From contig NZ_CAKROJ010000002.1 of assembly GCF_934372025.1 (NCBI RefSeq), forward strand, positions 67,161 through 131,160: a DNA stretch of 64,000 bases, in the 5' to 3' direction. This DNA is from an uncultured Blautia sp. (GTDB taxonomy: Bacteria; Bacillota; Clostridia; Lachnospirales; Lachnospiraceae). A program made the position numbers and the translations under genes. This document shows, in pieces, positions 43,591 to 52,676 of this stretch. Position 1 is the first letter of the stretch. The number at the start of each line of letters is the position of its first letter. The notes below the pieces were generated by a model that did no database searches, had not been told where the DNA came from, and worked only from the letters and a program-made list of their open reading frames with translations.

Positions 43591-43824
43591 ATGGTAAAAT
43601 TAACAGTAAAGATAGTATCAATGCAGGATGCAGATAAATTTAATAAGATTTGCAGCAAATTTGACTGCGATATGGATCTTCAGAGTGGAAAATATTATGT
43701 TGATGCAAAATCAATTATGGGAATCTTCAGTCTGGATTTAAGCAAACCGCTTGTACTGAATGCAGATACTGAGGATGAACAGCTTGTAAGAGAATGCTTT
43801 GCTGATTTTATCGGAGAGGAATAA
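43591..43824 (+). CDS. HPr-like protein without the phosphorylatable histidine
   Basis: A 77-residue protein with HPr-type order: beta strand, helix, beta strand, then DAKSIMGIFSLDL, which matches the region around the regulatory serine of HPr (K-S-I-M-G-x-x-S-L), with Ser41 in the place of Ser46. In the first loop, where HPr has GLHARPA with His15, this protein reads SMQDADKF and has no histidine at all. It therefore cannot take phosphate from EI but might be a Crh-like partner of HPr kinase and CcpA. The start at 43591 follows AAAAGGAGTCAG. It sits between two glycosidase genes in one transcript, 2 bases before GH3. Confidence 0.72.
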   Translation: MVKLTVKIVSMQDADKFNKICSKFDCDMDLQSGKYYVDAKSIMGIFSLDLSKPLVLNADTEDEQLVRECFADFIGEE

Positions 43825-43826
43825 TT

Positions 43827-46340
43827 ATGACACGTACTTTAAAAGAAAGATCTTTTTCAGGAACTAAAAATCCTGAAATTCAGTCAAGGGAAATCGAACA
43901 CCGCAAAATTGCCCGCCGTGCAGCAGCAGAGGGAATTGTTCTTCTGAAAAATGAAGATCATATTCTTCCGCTGAAACAGGGCAGTTCAGTTGCCATTTAT
44001 GGTGCAGGAGCCGGTAAGACGATCAAAGGTGGTACAGGTTCCGGAGACGTCAACGAAAGAGAAAATGTTTCTGTTTTTCAGGGAATGAAAAATGCCGGAT
44101 TTCATGTAACAAACGAAGCGTGGATTGAAAGTTATGAAAAGATTTACGACAAAGCCCGTCAGGACTGGAAGGATGATATTCTTTCCAGAACAGGTGAAGG
44201 TGCTGATACAATGGATTTCTTTGCTGTGTACAGCACCACTCCATTTGTCATGCCGGCAGGCGATCCGATTACAAAACCTGCCGACGGTGAGAATACAGAT
44301 ACTGCGGTCTATGTTTTGAGCCGTGTTGCAGGTGAAGGTGCTGATCGTAATGCAGATAAGGGAGACTACTATCTGAATGATGAAGAATATCAGATGCTGG
44401 CAGATATCTGTGAATATTATCGTGATGTCATTATAGTGATCAATGCAGGAGCGCAGGTGGATCTTTCTTTTATGGATGAGTTTTCTAATATCAAAGCACT
44501 TCTGAGCATTGTTCAGCCAGGAATGGAAGGTGGAAATGCTCTTGCAGATATAATGTCCGGTAAAGTGAATTCATCTGGAAAACTTACTGATTCATGGGCA
44601 TATAAATTTGAAGATTATCCGAATGCAGATACTTTTTCACACAATAACGGGAATGTGGATACAGAAATATATGAAGAAGGTATCTATGTAGGATATCGTT
44701 ATTTTGATACATTTGGTGTTCCGGTTCGTTATGGATTTGGATTTGGGCTTTCCTATACAGAATTTGAGATTTCCGACTACTGTCTGGAAAATGTATCTGC
44801 TGAGAAAATCACGATTTCAGCAACAGTTAAAAATACAGGCAAAGTTTCTGGCAAAGAAGTTGTACAGATTTACGTATCTCTGCCAGGAGGGATTCTGGAA
44901 AAAGAAGCCCGTCGCCTGTGTGCTTATACCAAAACATCGGAACTTAAACCGGGAGAGAGCGAAAAAGTATCACTGGTAATTGATATGAACCAGCTTACTT
45001 CTTATGATGAAAAGAGAGCAGCATGGATCCTTGAAGGAGGATTCTATGGAATCTGGGCAGGAAACAGTCTTGCTTCTGCAAAGCTCTGTGCAGGGGTGAA
45101 ACTTGACAAAGAAGTGATTTCCTGCCAGGTTAAAAATCTCTTTCCGTTAAAACAGAAACTGGAAGAAAAAACGCAGGAAGCAGGAAAAACATCTGCACGC
45201 GAAAAAGAAGCAGAGCAGCTGGCATCAGCTGAAGATATAATGGTGGCAGAACTGCATGCTGATGATTTTAAAACAAAAATCATCGATTATAAGAAGAATA
45301 AGGCACTGTATGAAAAAGAAGCAAAAGAGTTTGTTGATACACTGTCAGAAGAAGAACTGATCGATCTGGCGGCTGGCGATCCGGGTAAGGCGCAGGGTGG
45401 AAATCTTGGAGCAGCAGGTATCTCAGTTCCTGGATCAGCGGGCGAGACACACAGATGTGCCATAGATAAAGGTCTGGCAAGTATCGTTCTTGCAGATGGA
45501 CCGGCAGGACTTCGTCTCATGAAATACTACCATGTAAATAACGGAAGTATTGTCAGTATGCCGTTTGAATTCAGTCTTGAGGGCGGACTGTTTTATGATG
45601 ATTCCAAAGAACTTCCGGGAGAAAGATATTATCAGTACTGTACTGCAATCCCTGTTGGTACACTTCTCGCACAGACCTGGAATCAGAAACTGATCCGTGA
45701 AGTAGGAGCAATGATCGGGACAGAGATGGAATATTTTGGTGTGACACTCTGGCTGGCACCGGGTATGAATATTCACAGAAATCCACTGTGTGGAAGAAAC
45801 TTTGAGTATTATTCTGAGGATCCATATGTATCTGGAAGTATTGCAGCAGCAATGACTGAGGGTGTACAATCTAACTATGGATGTGGAACAACGATAAAAC
45901 ATTTTGCATGTAATAATCAGGAAGATAATCGTATGGGTTCTGACAGTGTTGTATCTGAGCGTGCACTTCGTGAGCTGTATCTGAAAGGTTTTGAAATTGC
46001 AATTAAAGAAGCACAGCCGATGTCCATCATGACCAGTTACAACCTGATCAATGGTGTGCATGCAGCAAACAATTATGATCTCTGTACGGAAACAGCCAGA
46101 AACGAATGGGGCTTTAAGGGCATGATCATGACTGACTGGACTACGACAGAACATGGTGACAACTGTACTGCATCGGGATGTATGAGAGCCGGAAATGATC
46201 TGGTAATGCCTGGATGCTTTGGTGATCATGACAATATGTATAGAGAACTCGAGGCAGGAACTCTGGACATTGAAGACCTGAAGGCTTGTATTGCCAGACT
46301 TGTAAGTGTGATCTGGAAGTCCAACCAGTATCTTCAGTAA
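43827..46340 (+). CDS. GH3 beta-glucosidase with swapped domain order
   Basis: An 837-residue cytoplasmic glycosidase. The usual second domain comes first: GIVLLKNEDHILPL near residue 36, followed by the alpha/beta sandwich, then a fibronectin-like domain with RYGFGFGLSYTEFEI and SGKEVVQIYVSLP (about 290-400). The TIM barrel that normally begins GH3 proteins comes last, with KHFACNNQEDNR near 690 and the nucleophile Asp770 in MIMTDW. The same order is known for beta-glucosidase of Ruminococcus albus. A Lys/Glu-rich helical linker (about 430-510) joins the parts. Last gene of the glycoside operon; terminator downstream. Confidence 0.9.
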   Translation: MTRTLKERSFSGTKNPEIQSREIEHRKIARRAAAEGIVLLKNEDHILPLKQGSSVAIYGAGAGKTIKGGTGSGDVNERENVSVFQGMKNAGFHVTNEAWIESYEKIYDKARQDWKDDILSRTGEGADTMDFFAVYSTTPFVMPAGDPITKPADGENTDTAVYVLSRVAGEGADRNADKGDYYLNDEEYQMLADICEYYRDVIIVINAGAQVDLSFMDEFSNIKALLSIVQPGMEGGNALADIMSGKVNSSGKLTDSWAYKFEDYPNADTFSHNNGNVDTEIYEEGIYVGYRYFDTFGVPVRYGFGFGLSYTEFEISDYCLENVSAEKITISATVKNTGKVSGKEVVQIYVSLPGGILEKEARRLCAYTKTSELKPGESEKVSLVIDMNQLTSYDEKRAAWILEGGFYGIWAGNSLASAKLCAGVKLDKEVISCQVKNLFPLKQKLEEKTQEAGKTSAREKEAEQLASAEDIMVAELHADDFKTKIIDYKKNKALYEKEAKEFVDTLSEEELIDLAAGDPGKAQGGNLGAAGISVPGSAGETHRCAIDKGLASIVLADGPAGLRLMKYYHVNNGSIVSMPFEFSLEGGLFYDDSKELPGERYYQYCTAIPVGTLLAQTWNQKLIREVGAMIGTEMEYFGVTLWLAPGMNIHRNPLCGRNFEYYSEDPYVSGSIAAAMTEGVQSNYGCGTTIKHFACNNQEDNRMGSDSVVSERALRELYLKGFEIAIKEAQPMSIMTSYNLINGVHAANNYDLCTETARNEWGFKGMIMTDWTTTEHGDNCTASGCMRAGNDLVMPGCFGDHDNMYRELEAGTLDIEDLKACIARLVSVIWKSNQYLQ

Positions 46341-46372
46341 GAAATTGGTATTAATAAAACAGAAATAGCGTG

Positions 46373-46418
46373 AAGCGGGACGAAAATAGTGAGTGAACTA
46401 TCTTCTGTCCTGCTTTTT
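46373..46418 (+). terminator. Terminator of the glycoside operon
   Basis: An imperfect long stem (AGCGGGAC...ATAGT with ACTAT...GTCCTGCT, loop near 46391-46396) followed by TTTTT. The rest of the gap to 46536 is AT-rich with no other clear signal. Confidence 0.65.
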
Positions 46419-46536
46419 GTATTTTGATTATTTACAGAAGAATAAGTTCAGTATATCATAAAAATTAACAGGCAATATTGTATCCTGAATCATAGAAATA
46501 TATATAAAATTCAAACAGGGTAAGGAGGAAACCGAA

Positions 46537-48528
46537 ATGAGAAAGAAAATAATAGCATTGTTGTTAAGTACAGTAATGACAATGTCAGGAGTGGCAGTAC
46601 CGGTATTGGCAGAAGATTTTTCTGACTCAGCTATTGTGTTTGAGGAAGAAACAGGAGAGAATCCGTCATCGGAAACAGAAGAAAGTGATTTTGAGGCTGA
46701 AGACACGATTGAGACTGAGATTACAGGAGATGATTCGGACGAAAGCGAAGCTCCTGTAGTGGAGGACAATGAAGAAAGCAGTACGGAATTACAGGAGTTT
46801 ACCAGTGAACCGGAAGAGAATCTGTTTACGGATTCAGAGGAAGGTGCAGTGGCAGAGACTGTTGGAAGTATAGGTGGAAATATTCGCTGGAATTATCCTG
46901 GAAATATTATTCCCACAGATACAAATGTTGCCGGAACAGGAAATATTCTTCTTGGAGTAAAGGGGTCTTATCCTGACGGAGCAAATGATGCATTGAAGCT
47001 GATCAATTCTTATCGATGGGAGGCCTGCAAGAATGGGTATCCGGACCCGAGAAATCCATCGCGAAAACTGACAAAAGAGGATTATGTTCCGATCAGGTGG
47101 TCTTCGGATCTTGAATATATTGCCAGGATACGTGCAGCAGAAGCATCGGTTGAAACAAGTCATGAACGTCCAAATGGAGACTGGTGTTTTTCTCTGGAGT
47201 CACCGAATGGAATAGGCAGCAGTGGTGAAGTTCTTGCCTGGAATTCCGGTGGTGATTCCATGAATCTTGGAATCTCACAGTGGTATGGAGAAAAAAGTGA
47301 CTGGATCAATAACGGAAATGGGGAAACAGGACATTATACCCAGATGATTGATCCGGACAATCTGTATGTGGGAATTGGAAGTTTTGTAGATCCGGGCAGA
47401 GATATCTGGAATGATAATGCATGGCCTTATACATGTGCTGGTGAATTCAGCGGAGAAGCAGGTCTGGATGAGACACAGGCACCTGCAATTTCTAACTGTA
47501 CACAGATTATTGAAGTGAAGAATAGAGGAATAAAACCATCTGTTACATTTTCAGTATCAGATCAGATGATGCGACCTGGAAAAAAAGCACAGGCTTCTCT
47601 GACTTATAATGTAGAAAATATAGAACTCGTTTATGTAAATAATGTGACTGGAAATGGTGAGATTACCTGGAAATCCAGTAATACCGGAGTGGCAGAGGTA
47701 GACCGCAATGGAAAAATTACATCAAAAACAGTTGGTAAAACGGTAATTTCAGCAACTGCAGGTAATGTGACAGCCAGCAGTAAACTGACTGTTAAGAAAA
47801 TCAAAGTACATATAGGTTATGCAGATGTCTGGATAAATAATGCGGTATACACGGGCGGAAATATAAAGCCTTCTATTCAGATAAAGTATGAAAATGAAAA
47901 ACTGAAAGCGGGCAGAGATTATACATATACTTATTCAAAAGCTTCTCGTGCAGGAGAAAAAATATATATTACTATCAATGGAAAGGGAGATTATTATGGT
48001 AAATTGGAAGGGTATATAATAATCTCTAAAAAGCCGATCAACAACTTTAAAGTAAAAGGAATTTCTGCTGCAAAAGCGTACACCGGAAAGAATATAACCC
48101 AGAAAATTTCGGTGTATAATGGCAAAAAGAAACTGAAGACTTCCGATTATACAGTGAAATATTATAGAAACCGATATCCGGGAAAAGTAACGGTTAAGAT
48201 CACCGGAAAAGGAAATTATAGTGGTACAATTACAAAAACATTTAACATTGTACCGGCAAAGATGAAGAAACCATCCCTGAAGGCTGGAAAACAGAAGATT
48301 ACAGTTTCTTATAAAAAAGCAGCTGGTGCAGATGGATATCAGATTGCCTATTCAATGAATAAAAAGAAATTCCAGTATGTGACAGTCGATGCTAAAAATC
48401 TGAAAACCGTTCTTCAGGGACTGAAGTCAAAACGAAATTATTTTATAAAAGTAAGGGCATACAAGACGATAGAGGGTAAAAAGTTTTACGGAGCTTTCAG
48501 TGATATCAGTCAGGTGAAAGTGAAATAA
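46537..48528 (+). CDS. Secreted CAP-domain protein with Ig-like and fibronectin repeats
   Basis: A 663-residue exported protein. A signal peptide (residues 1-26, ending VLA) is followed by an acidic low-complexity spacer (about 27-105), a CAP/SCP domain (about 140-300, with LINSYRWEACKNG and GHYTQMIDP), a bacterial Ig-like group 2 domain (about 340-420, ITWKSSNTGVAEV), two related beta repeats each with a GKGDYYG/GKGNYSG motif (about 425-570) and a C-terminal fibronectin III domain. There is no LPXTG or membrane anchor, so it is released or held by its repeats. The role is unknown. AAGGAGGAAACCGAA precedes the start; dinB follows closely. Confidence 0.85.
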   Translation: MRKKIIALLLSTVMTMSGVAVPVLAEDFSDSAIVFEEETGENPSSETEESDFEAEDTIETEITGDDSDESEAPVVEDNEESSTELQEFTSEPEENLFTDSEEGAVAETVGSIGGNIRWNYPGNIIPTDTNVAGTGNILLGVKGSYPDGANDALKLINSYRWEACKNGYPDPRNPSRKLTKEDYVPIRWSSDLEYIARIRAAEASVETSHERPNGDWCFSLESPNGIGSSGEVLAWNSGGDSMNLGISQWYGEKSDWINNGNGETGHYTQMIDPDNLYVGIGSFVDPGRDIWNDNAWPYTCAGEFSGEAGLDETQAPAISNCTQIIEVKNRGIKPSVTFSVSDQMMRPGKKAQASLTYNVENIELVYVNNVTGNGEITWKSSNTGVAEVDRNGKITSKTVGKTVISATAGNVTASSKLTVKKIKVHIGYADVWINNAVYTGGNIKPSIQIKYENEKLKAGRDYTYTYSKASRAGEKIYITINGKGDYYGKLEGYIIISKKPINNFKVKGISAAKAYTGKNITQKISVYNGKKKLKTSDYTVKYYRNRYPGKVTVKITGKGNYSGTITKTFNIVPAKMKKPSLKAGKQKITVSYKKAAGADGYQIAYSMNKKKFQYVTVDAKNLKTVLQGLKSKRNYFIKVRAYKTIEGKKFYGAFSDISQVKVK

Positions 48529-48545
48529 CAGGTTGTGTGAATAAT

Positions 48546-49811
48546 ATGGATCGTTTAATTTTTCATATAGATGTAAACAGTGCATTTCTTTCGTGGGAAT
48601 CTGCACGGAGAGTAAAAGAGGGAATGCCGGATCTCAGAGATATTCCAGCCTGTATTGGAGGCGACCCAAAGAAACGTACAGGAATCGTTGTGGCGAAGTC
48701 AATTCCGGCAAAAAAATATGGAATACAGACAGGAGAACCAGTGGCAATGGCGCTTCGTAAGTGTCCAAATCTTGTCATTGTTAAGAGTGATTTTGAATTG
48801 TATATCAAATGTTCCAGAGCATTTAAGGAGATTTGTGCGTCCTATGCTCCTGTGATGGAATCCTTCTCCATTGACGAGGTCTTTCTGGATATGTCGGGGA
48901 CTTCTCTGATATATCCGGATCCTGTAAAAACAGCATGTGAGATTAAAGATAAGATCCGGGAAGAACTTGGTTTTACGGTTAATATTGGAATCTCCACAAA
49001 TAAATTGCTGGCAAAAATGGCATCAGATTTTGAAAAACCAGATAAAGTACATACACTTTTTCCAGATGAGATTTCGATTAAAATGTGGCCGCTTCCGGTA
49101 CGGGATTTATTATTTCTGGGTAAAGCTTCTGAGAAGAAATTAACAGAAGCAGGAATTCATACGATCGGTGATATGGCTCACTCCAGTGAGAAGGAAATTC
49201 AGAGACTGCTGGGCAACAAAGCCGGACATCTGCTTTATCAGTATGCATGTGGAATCGATGATTCGCCAGTCAGGGCACAGCCGGAAGAGGCAAAAGGATT
49301 CAGCGTGGAAACTACCTTTAACGATGATATTGTTTCAGTAGAACAGGTACTTCCGATTCTCCTTGAACAGTGCGATATAGTAGCAACCAGAATGCGGCGG
49401 AAAGAGAAAAAATGCACTTCGGTATCGGTGAACTTCAGAACTCTTGATTTCAGAAACAAATCGCATCAGATGACACTCCCAAATGCTACCGATATGACGG
49501 ATGAAATCTACAAAAATGCTCAGAAATTATTTACAGAATCATGGAAAGGCGAACCATTGCGATTGATAGGAGTGGCACTTACCAATCTGACTGATGAAAG
49601 CTTTGAGCAACTTTCATTGTTTGAGGATAATGAAAAGAAAGAGCGTCACAGAAAACTGGATGCAACAATGGATGAAATCCGAAAGAAGTTTGGAAACGAT
49701 AAGATCACACGTGCAAGTATCATGAACAGCAATACCGGCATTGCGCGAAAAGCACGTGCACAGATGAAGAATGAGGATGGAGTTGTTGATAAGACTAAAA
49801 AAAATAGTTGA
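48546..49811 (+). CDS. dinB: Y-family DNA polymerase (DNA polymerase IV)
   Basis: A translesion polymerase. The palm carries HIDVNSAFLSWE and the catalytic SIDEVFLDMS; the thumb has helix-hairpin-helix-like TIGDMAHSSEKEIQRLLG; the little finger domain spans about 245-360. The 421-residue protein is slightly longer than typical DinB, with a charged C-terminal tail ending in Lys-rich sequence and no clear beta-clamp motif beyond EQLSLF near residue 360, which does fit a clamp-binding site. The start at ATG 48546 is preferred; a GTG at 48537 in the same frame is the alternative. It begins 17 bases after the CAP protein gene. Confidence 0.92.
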   Translation: MDRLIFHIDVNSAFLSWESARRVKEGMPDLRDIPACIGGDPKKRTGIVVAKSIPAKKYGIQTGEPVAMALRKCPNLVIVKSDFELYIKCSRAFKEICASYAPVMESFSIDEVFLDMSGTSLIYPDPVKTACEIKDKIREELGFTVNIGISTNKLLAKMASDFEKPDKVHTLFPDEISIKMWPLPVRDLLFLGKASEKKLTEAGIHTIGDMAHSSEKEIQRLLGNKAGHLLYQYACGIDDSPVRAQPEEAKGFSVETTFNDDIVSVEQVLPILLEQCDIVATRMRRKEKKCTSVSVNFRTLDFRNKSHQMTLPNATDMTDEIYKNAQKLFTESWKGEPLRLIGVALTNLTDESFEQLSLFEDNEKKERHRKLDATMDEIRKKFGNDKITRASIMNSNTGIARKARAQMKNEDGVVDKTKKNS

Positions 49812-49893
49812 GTGATTTATTTTTTTGGTTACTTTTACAAGAATCTATGGTAAACTATCAATGCATATTAAATTAATGGAGGGAAACTCGAGT

Positions 49894-51414
49894 ATGAGCA
49901 AAAAAAAGGGAGAAGGCCTGAAGTCATTCAACAAGGGATTCCAGGTGCCGGATACCTACATTATTATCTTTTTTGTAGTTGTTATCGCGGCAGTTATGAC
50001 ATTCCTTGTGCCTAAGGGCTACTACGAAACACAAGACGTTACGTATATGATGAATGGTGTTGAAAAGACCCGTACTGTAATCAAGGACGGTAGTTTTCAG
50101 TATCTCAGAGATGATGCAGGAAAAGTTGTAACAGAAGGAGTGGCACTTTTCAGCGGAGATGGTGGAACTGGATTTTTTAACTACATGTACAATGGAATTG
50201 TAAACAGTTCTGCTATGGAGATCATTGCATTTCTTATGATCGTAGGTGGTGCATTTGGAATTATGATCCGTACCGGTGCAATCGAAGCTGGTCTGATCGG
50301 ACTGATACGTAAAGCAAAAGGAGCAGAGAAACTGTTGATTCCGGTACTTTTCGTACTGTTTTCTCTTGGCGGTGCTGTTTTTGGAATGGGAGAGGAAGCA
50401 CTTCCATTTACTATGATTCTCTGTCCGCTGTTCGTTGCAGTTGGATATGATACTGTTATTGCAGTTCTGGTCACATATGTTGCGACACAGATTGGTTTTG
50501 GTTCATCCTGGATGAATCCATTTTCTGTAGGTATTGCACAGGGTATCGCTGGCATTGATGTGTTCTCCGGTGCAGGATTCCGTATGGTGATGTGGGTTGT
50601 TTTCACAGCACTTGGTTGTGGAATGACTATTTTCTATGCATCGAAAGTAAAGAAAAATCCAAAAATTTCTGTTGCATATGAATCCGACCAGTATTTCCGT
50701 GATCAGAATGAAAAAACAGGTATCGATGAAGGCCATTCTTTTGGTATCGGCCATATTTTAGTTCTTCTGACACTGGTTGCCACAGTAATCTGGGTAATCT
50801 GGGGTGTTATGACAAAAGGCTATTACATGCCAGAAATTGCTACACAGTTCTTTATCATGGGAATCGTTTCCGGTGTGATCGGAGTTATCTTTAAGCTCAA
50901 TGATATGAGAATGAACGACATTGCAAGTTCCTTTAAAGATGGTGCAAAAGACCTGATCGGTGCAGCACTTGTTGTTGCTATGGCCCAGGGTATCATGCAG
51001 GTTCTTGGTGGTTCTGATCCGACAACACCAACTGTTATCAACACGATCATGTATAATATTGCAAATGCCCTTTCAGGAGTCTCTGGTGCAGTTGCAGCAG
51101 TACTTATGTATCTGTTCCAGTCTGTATTCAACTTCTTTGTTGTTTCCGGAACAGGACAGGCTGCAATTACAATGCCGATCATGGCACCACTTTCTGATCT
51201 GTTGGGAGTTACACGTCAGACTTCTGTAGTTGCATTCCAGCTCGGTGATGCATTTACAAACCTGATCGTTCCGACATCAGGATGTCTGATCGGTTCTCTG
51301 GCTATTGCAAAGATTGAATGGTCCAACTGGATCAAATTTATGTGGAAATTTCTCGGCGTACTGATGATCGGTGCTATTATAACAGTACTGATTGCGGTTG
51401 GAATTGGATTTTAA
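49894..51414 (+). CDS. YfcC-family carrier (C4-dicarboxylate/arginine-ornithine type)
   Basis: A 506-residue polytopic membrane protein of the YfcC family. After a short charged N terminus the first helix follows VPDTYIIIFFVVV, and later segments include FGMGEEALPF and the C-terminal VSGTGQAAITMPIMAPLSDLLGVTRQTSVVAFQLGD, quoted only as markers. Family members are thought to carry amino acids, dipeptides or C4 acids. GGAGGG at 49878-49883 supports the start at 49894; the open frame extends upstream without similarity. It lies 28 bases upstream of the isoaspartyl dipeptidase gene, which suggests isoaspartyl or other acidic dipeptides as substrate. Confidence 0.85.
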   Translation: MSKKKGEGLKSFNKGFQVPDTYIIIFFVVVIAAVMTFLVPKGYYETQDVTYMMNGVEKTRTVIKDGSFQYLRDDAGKVVTEGVALFSGDGGTGFFNYMYNGIVNSSAMEIIAFLMIVGGAFGIMIRTGAIEAGLIGLIRKAKGAEKLLIPVLFVLFSLGGAVFGMGEEALPFTMILCPLFVAVGYDTVIAVLVTYVATQIGFGSSWMNPFSVGIAQGIAGIDVFSGAGFRMVMWVVFTALGCGMTIFYASKVKKNPKISVAYESDQYFRDQNEKTGIDEGHSFGIGHILVLLTLVATVIWVIWGVMTKGYYMPEIATQFFIMGIVSGVIGVIFKLNDMRMNDIASSFKDGAKDLIGAALVVAMAQGIMQVLGGSDPTTPTVINTIMYNIANALSGVSGAVAAVLMYLFQSVFNFFVVSGTGQAAITMPIMAPLSDLLGVTRQTSVVAFQLGDAFTNLIVPTSGCLIGSLAIAKIEWSNWIKFMWKFLGVLMIGAIITVLIAVGIGF

Positions 51415-51442
51415 GTAAGCATTTTGAGTTGAGAGTTGAGTT

Positions 51443-52594
51443 ATGATGAAATTAATTCAGAATATTGATGTATATGCACCACAGCATCTAGGTAAAAAGG
51501 ATGTAGTTACGGTTAATGATAAGATTGTAAAGATCGCAGATGCAGGTACGATATCAGCAGATGGATTTCTTGCAGATGCAGCTGTGGTTGATGGAAGCAG
51601 CCTGATTTTGACACCAGGTTTTATTGACTGCCATGTTCACGTACTTGGAGGCGGAGGCGAAGGTGGTTTCGCCAACCGTACACCGGAAGCAACAATGGAA
51701 GGTCTTACCAAATTTGGAGTAACTACAGTAGTTGGCTGTCTTGGTACAGATGGAATTGGACGTGATATGTGTTCACTTGTTGCCAAAACCAAAGGGTTAA
51801 ATGAACAGGGAATGTCAGCTTACTGTTATACAGGCAGCTATCAGATTCCGGTTCGTACATTGACAGACAGTATAACAAAAGACATTATGATGATTCAGGA
51901 AATAATCGGAACAGGCGAGATTGCTATTTCTGATCATCGATCTTCACAGCCGACATTCGAAGAATTTGCACGTGTGGTTGCAGATACAAGACTTGGTGGA
52001 GTGCTTTCCGGAAAAGCAGGTGTTGTAAATGTCCATCTTGGTGACAGTCCACGATGCATGGATCTTATTGAGCGTGTTATCGATGAGACAGAAATACCGG
52101 CTTCCCAGCTTCTTCCAACGCATGTCAATCGCAATGAAATGCTTTTCTGCAAAGCGATCGAGTATGCATTAAAGGGTGGAGCAGTTGACTTTACCGGAAA
52201 TGAAGATATTGATTACTGGGAGACAATCTGTGATGAAGTCCGCGTGAGCAAAGGTATGAAGCGTATGCTTGAAGCAGGTGTGAATCCAAACAGAATGACA
52301 ATTTCCTCTGACGGACAGGGAAGTCTTCCAATGTACAGCAAAGATGGAGAGTTCCTTGGTATGGGAGTCGGACAGTCCAGCTGTCTTTTGAAAGAAGTTA
52401 AAGAGTGTGTGTTTGAAGCGGAAATACCGTTGGAAATCGCACTTTCTACAATTACATCCAATCCGGCAGAAATTCTTCGCCTTAAGGGTAAAGGAAAGAT
52501 TGAAGAGGGCTATGATGCGGATCTTTGTATCCTGGATCAGGAGCTGAAGATTGTTGAGGTAATTGCAAGAGGAAAAACAGTGTATACGAAATAG
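51443..52594 (+). CDS. iadA: Isoaspartyl dipeptidase (beta-aspartyl-peptidase)
   Basis: A 383-residue amidohydrolase that removes N-terminal beta-aspartyl residues, clearing damaged peptides. It matches E. coli IadA along its length: FIDCHVHVLGGGGEGGFANRTPE, VVGCLGTDG, ISDHRSSQPT, LLPTHVNRNEMLF, SSDGQGSLP and a C-terminal KGKIEEGYDADLCIL, each a metal or substrate-binding segment. It follows the YfcC-type carrier by 28 bases without terminator, so the pair probably imports and splits acidic dipeptides. A terminator follows. Confidence 0.93.
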   Translation: MMKLIQNIDVYAPQHLGKKDVVTVNDKIVKIADAGTISADGFLADAAVVDGSSLILTPGFIDCHVHVLGGGGEGGFANRTPEATMEGLTKFGVTTVVGCLGTDGIGRDMCSLVAKTKGLNEQGMSAYCYTGSYQIPVRTLTDSITKDIMMIQEIIGTGEIAISDHRSSQPTFEEFARVVADTRLGGVLSGKAGVVNVHLGDSPRCMDLIERVIDETEIPASQLLPTHVNRNEMLFCKAIEYALKGGAVDFTGNEDIDYWETICDEVRVSKGMKRMLEAGVNPNRMTISSDGQGSLPMYSKDGEFLGMGVGQSSCLLKEVKECVFEAEIPLEIALSTITSNPAEILRLKGKGKIEEGYDADLCILDQELKIVEVIARGKTVYTK

Positions 52595-52600
52595 AATCAG

Positions 52601-52644
52601 AAATATCCGGTATAAGGACATGTGTGTTCCGTACCGGATATTTT
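52601..52644 (+). terminator. Intrinsic terminator after iadA
   Basis: A 12-bp stem (AAATATCCGGTA with TACCGGATATTT, 52601-52612 and 52631-52642) ending in T. The loop contains a further small helix. Confidence 0.8.
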
Positions 52645-52676
52645 ACTAGTGAGAAATGAAATTCAAAAGAGGGTTT

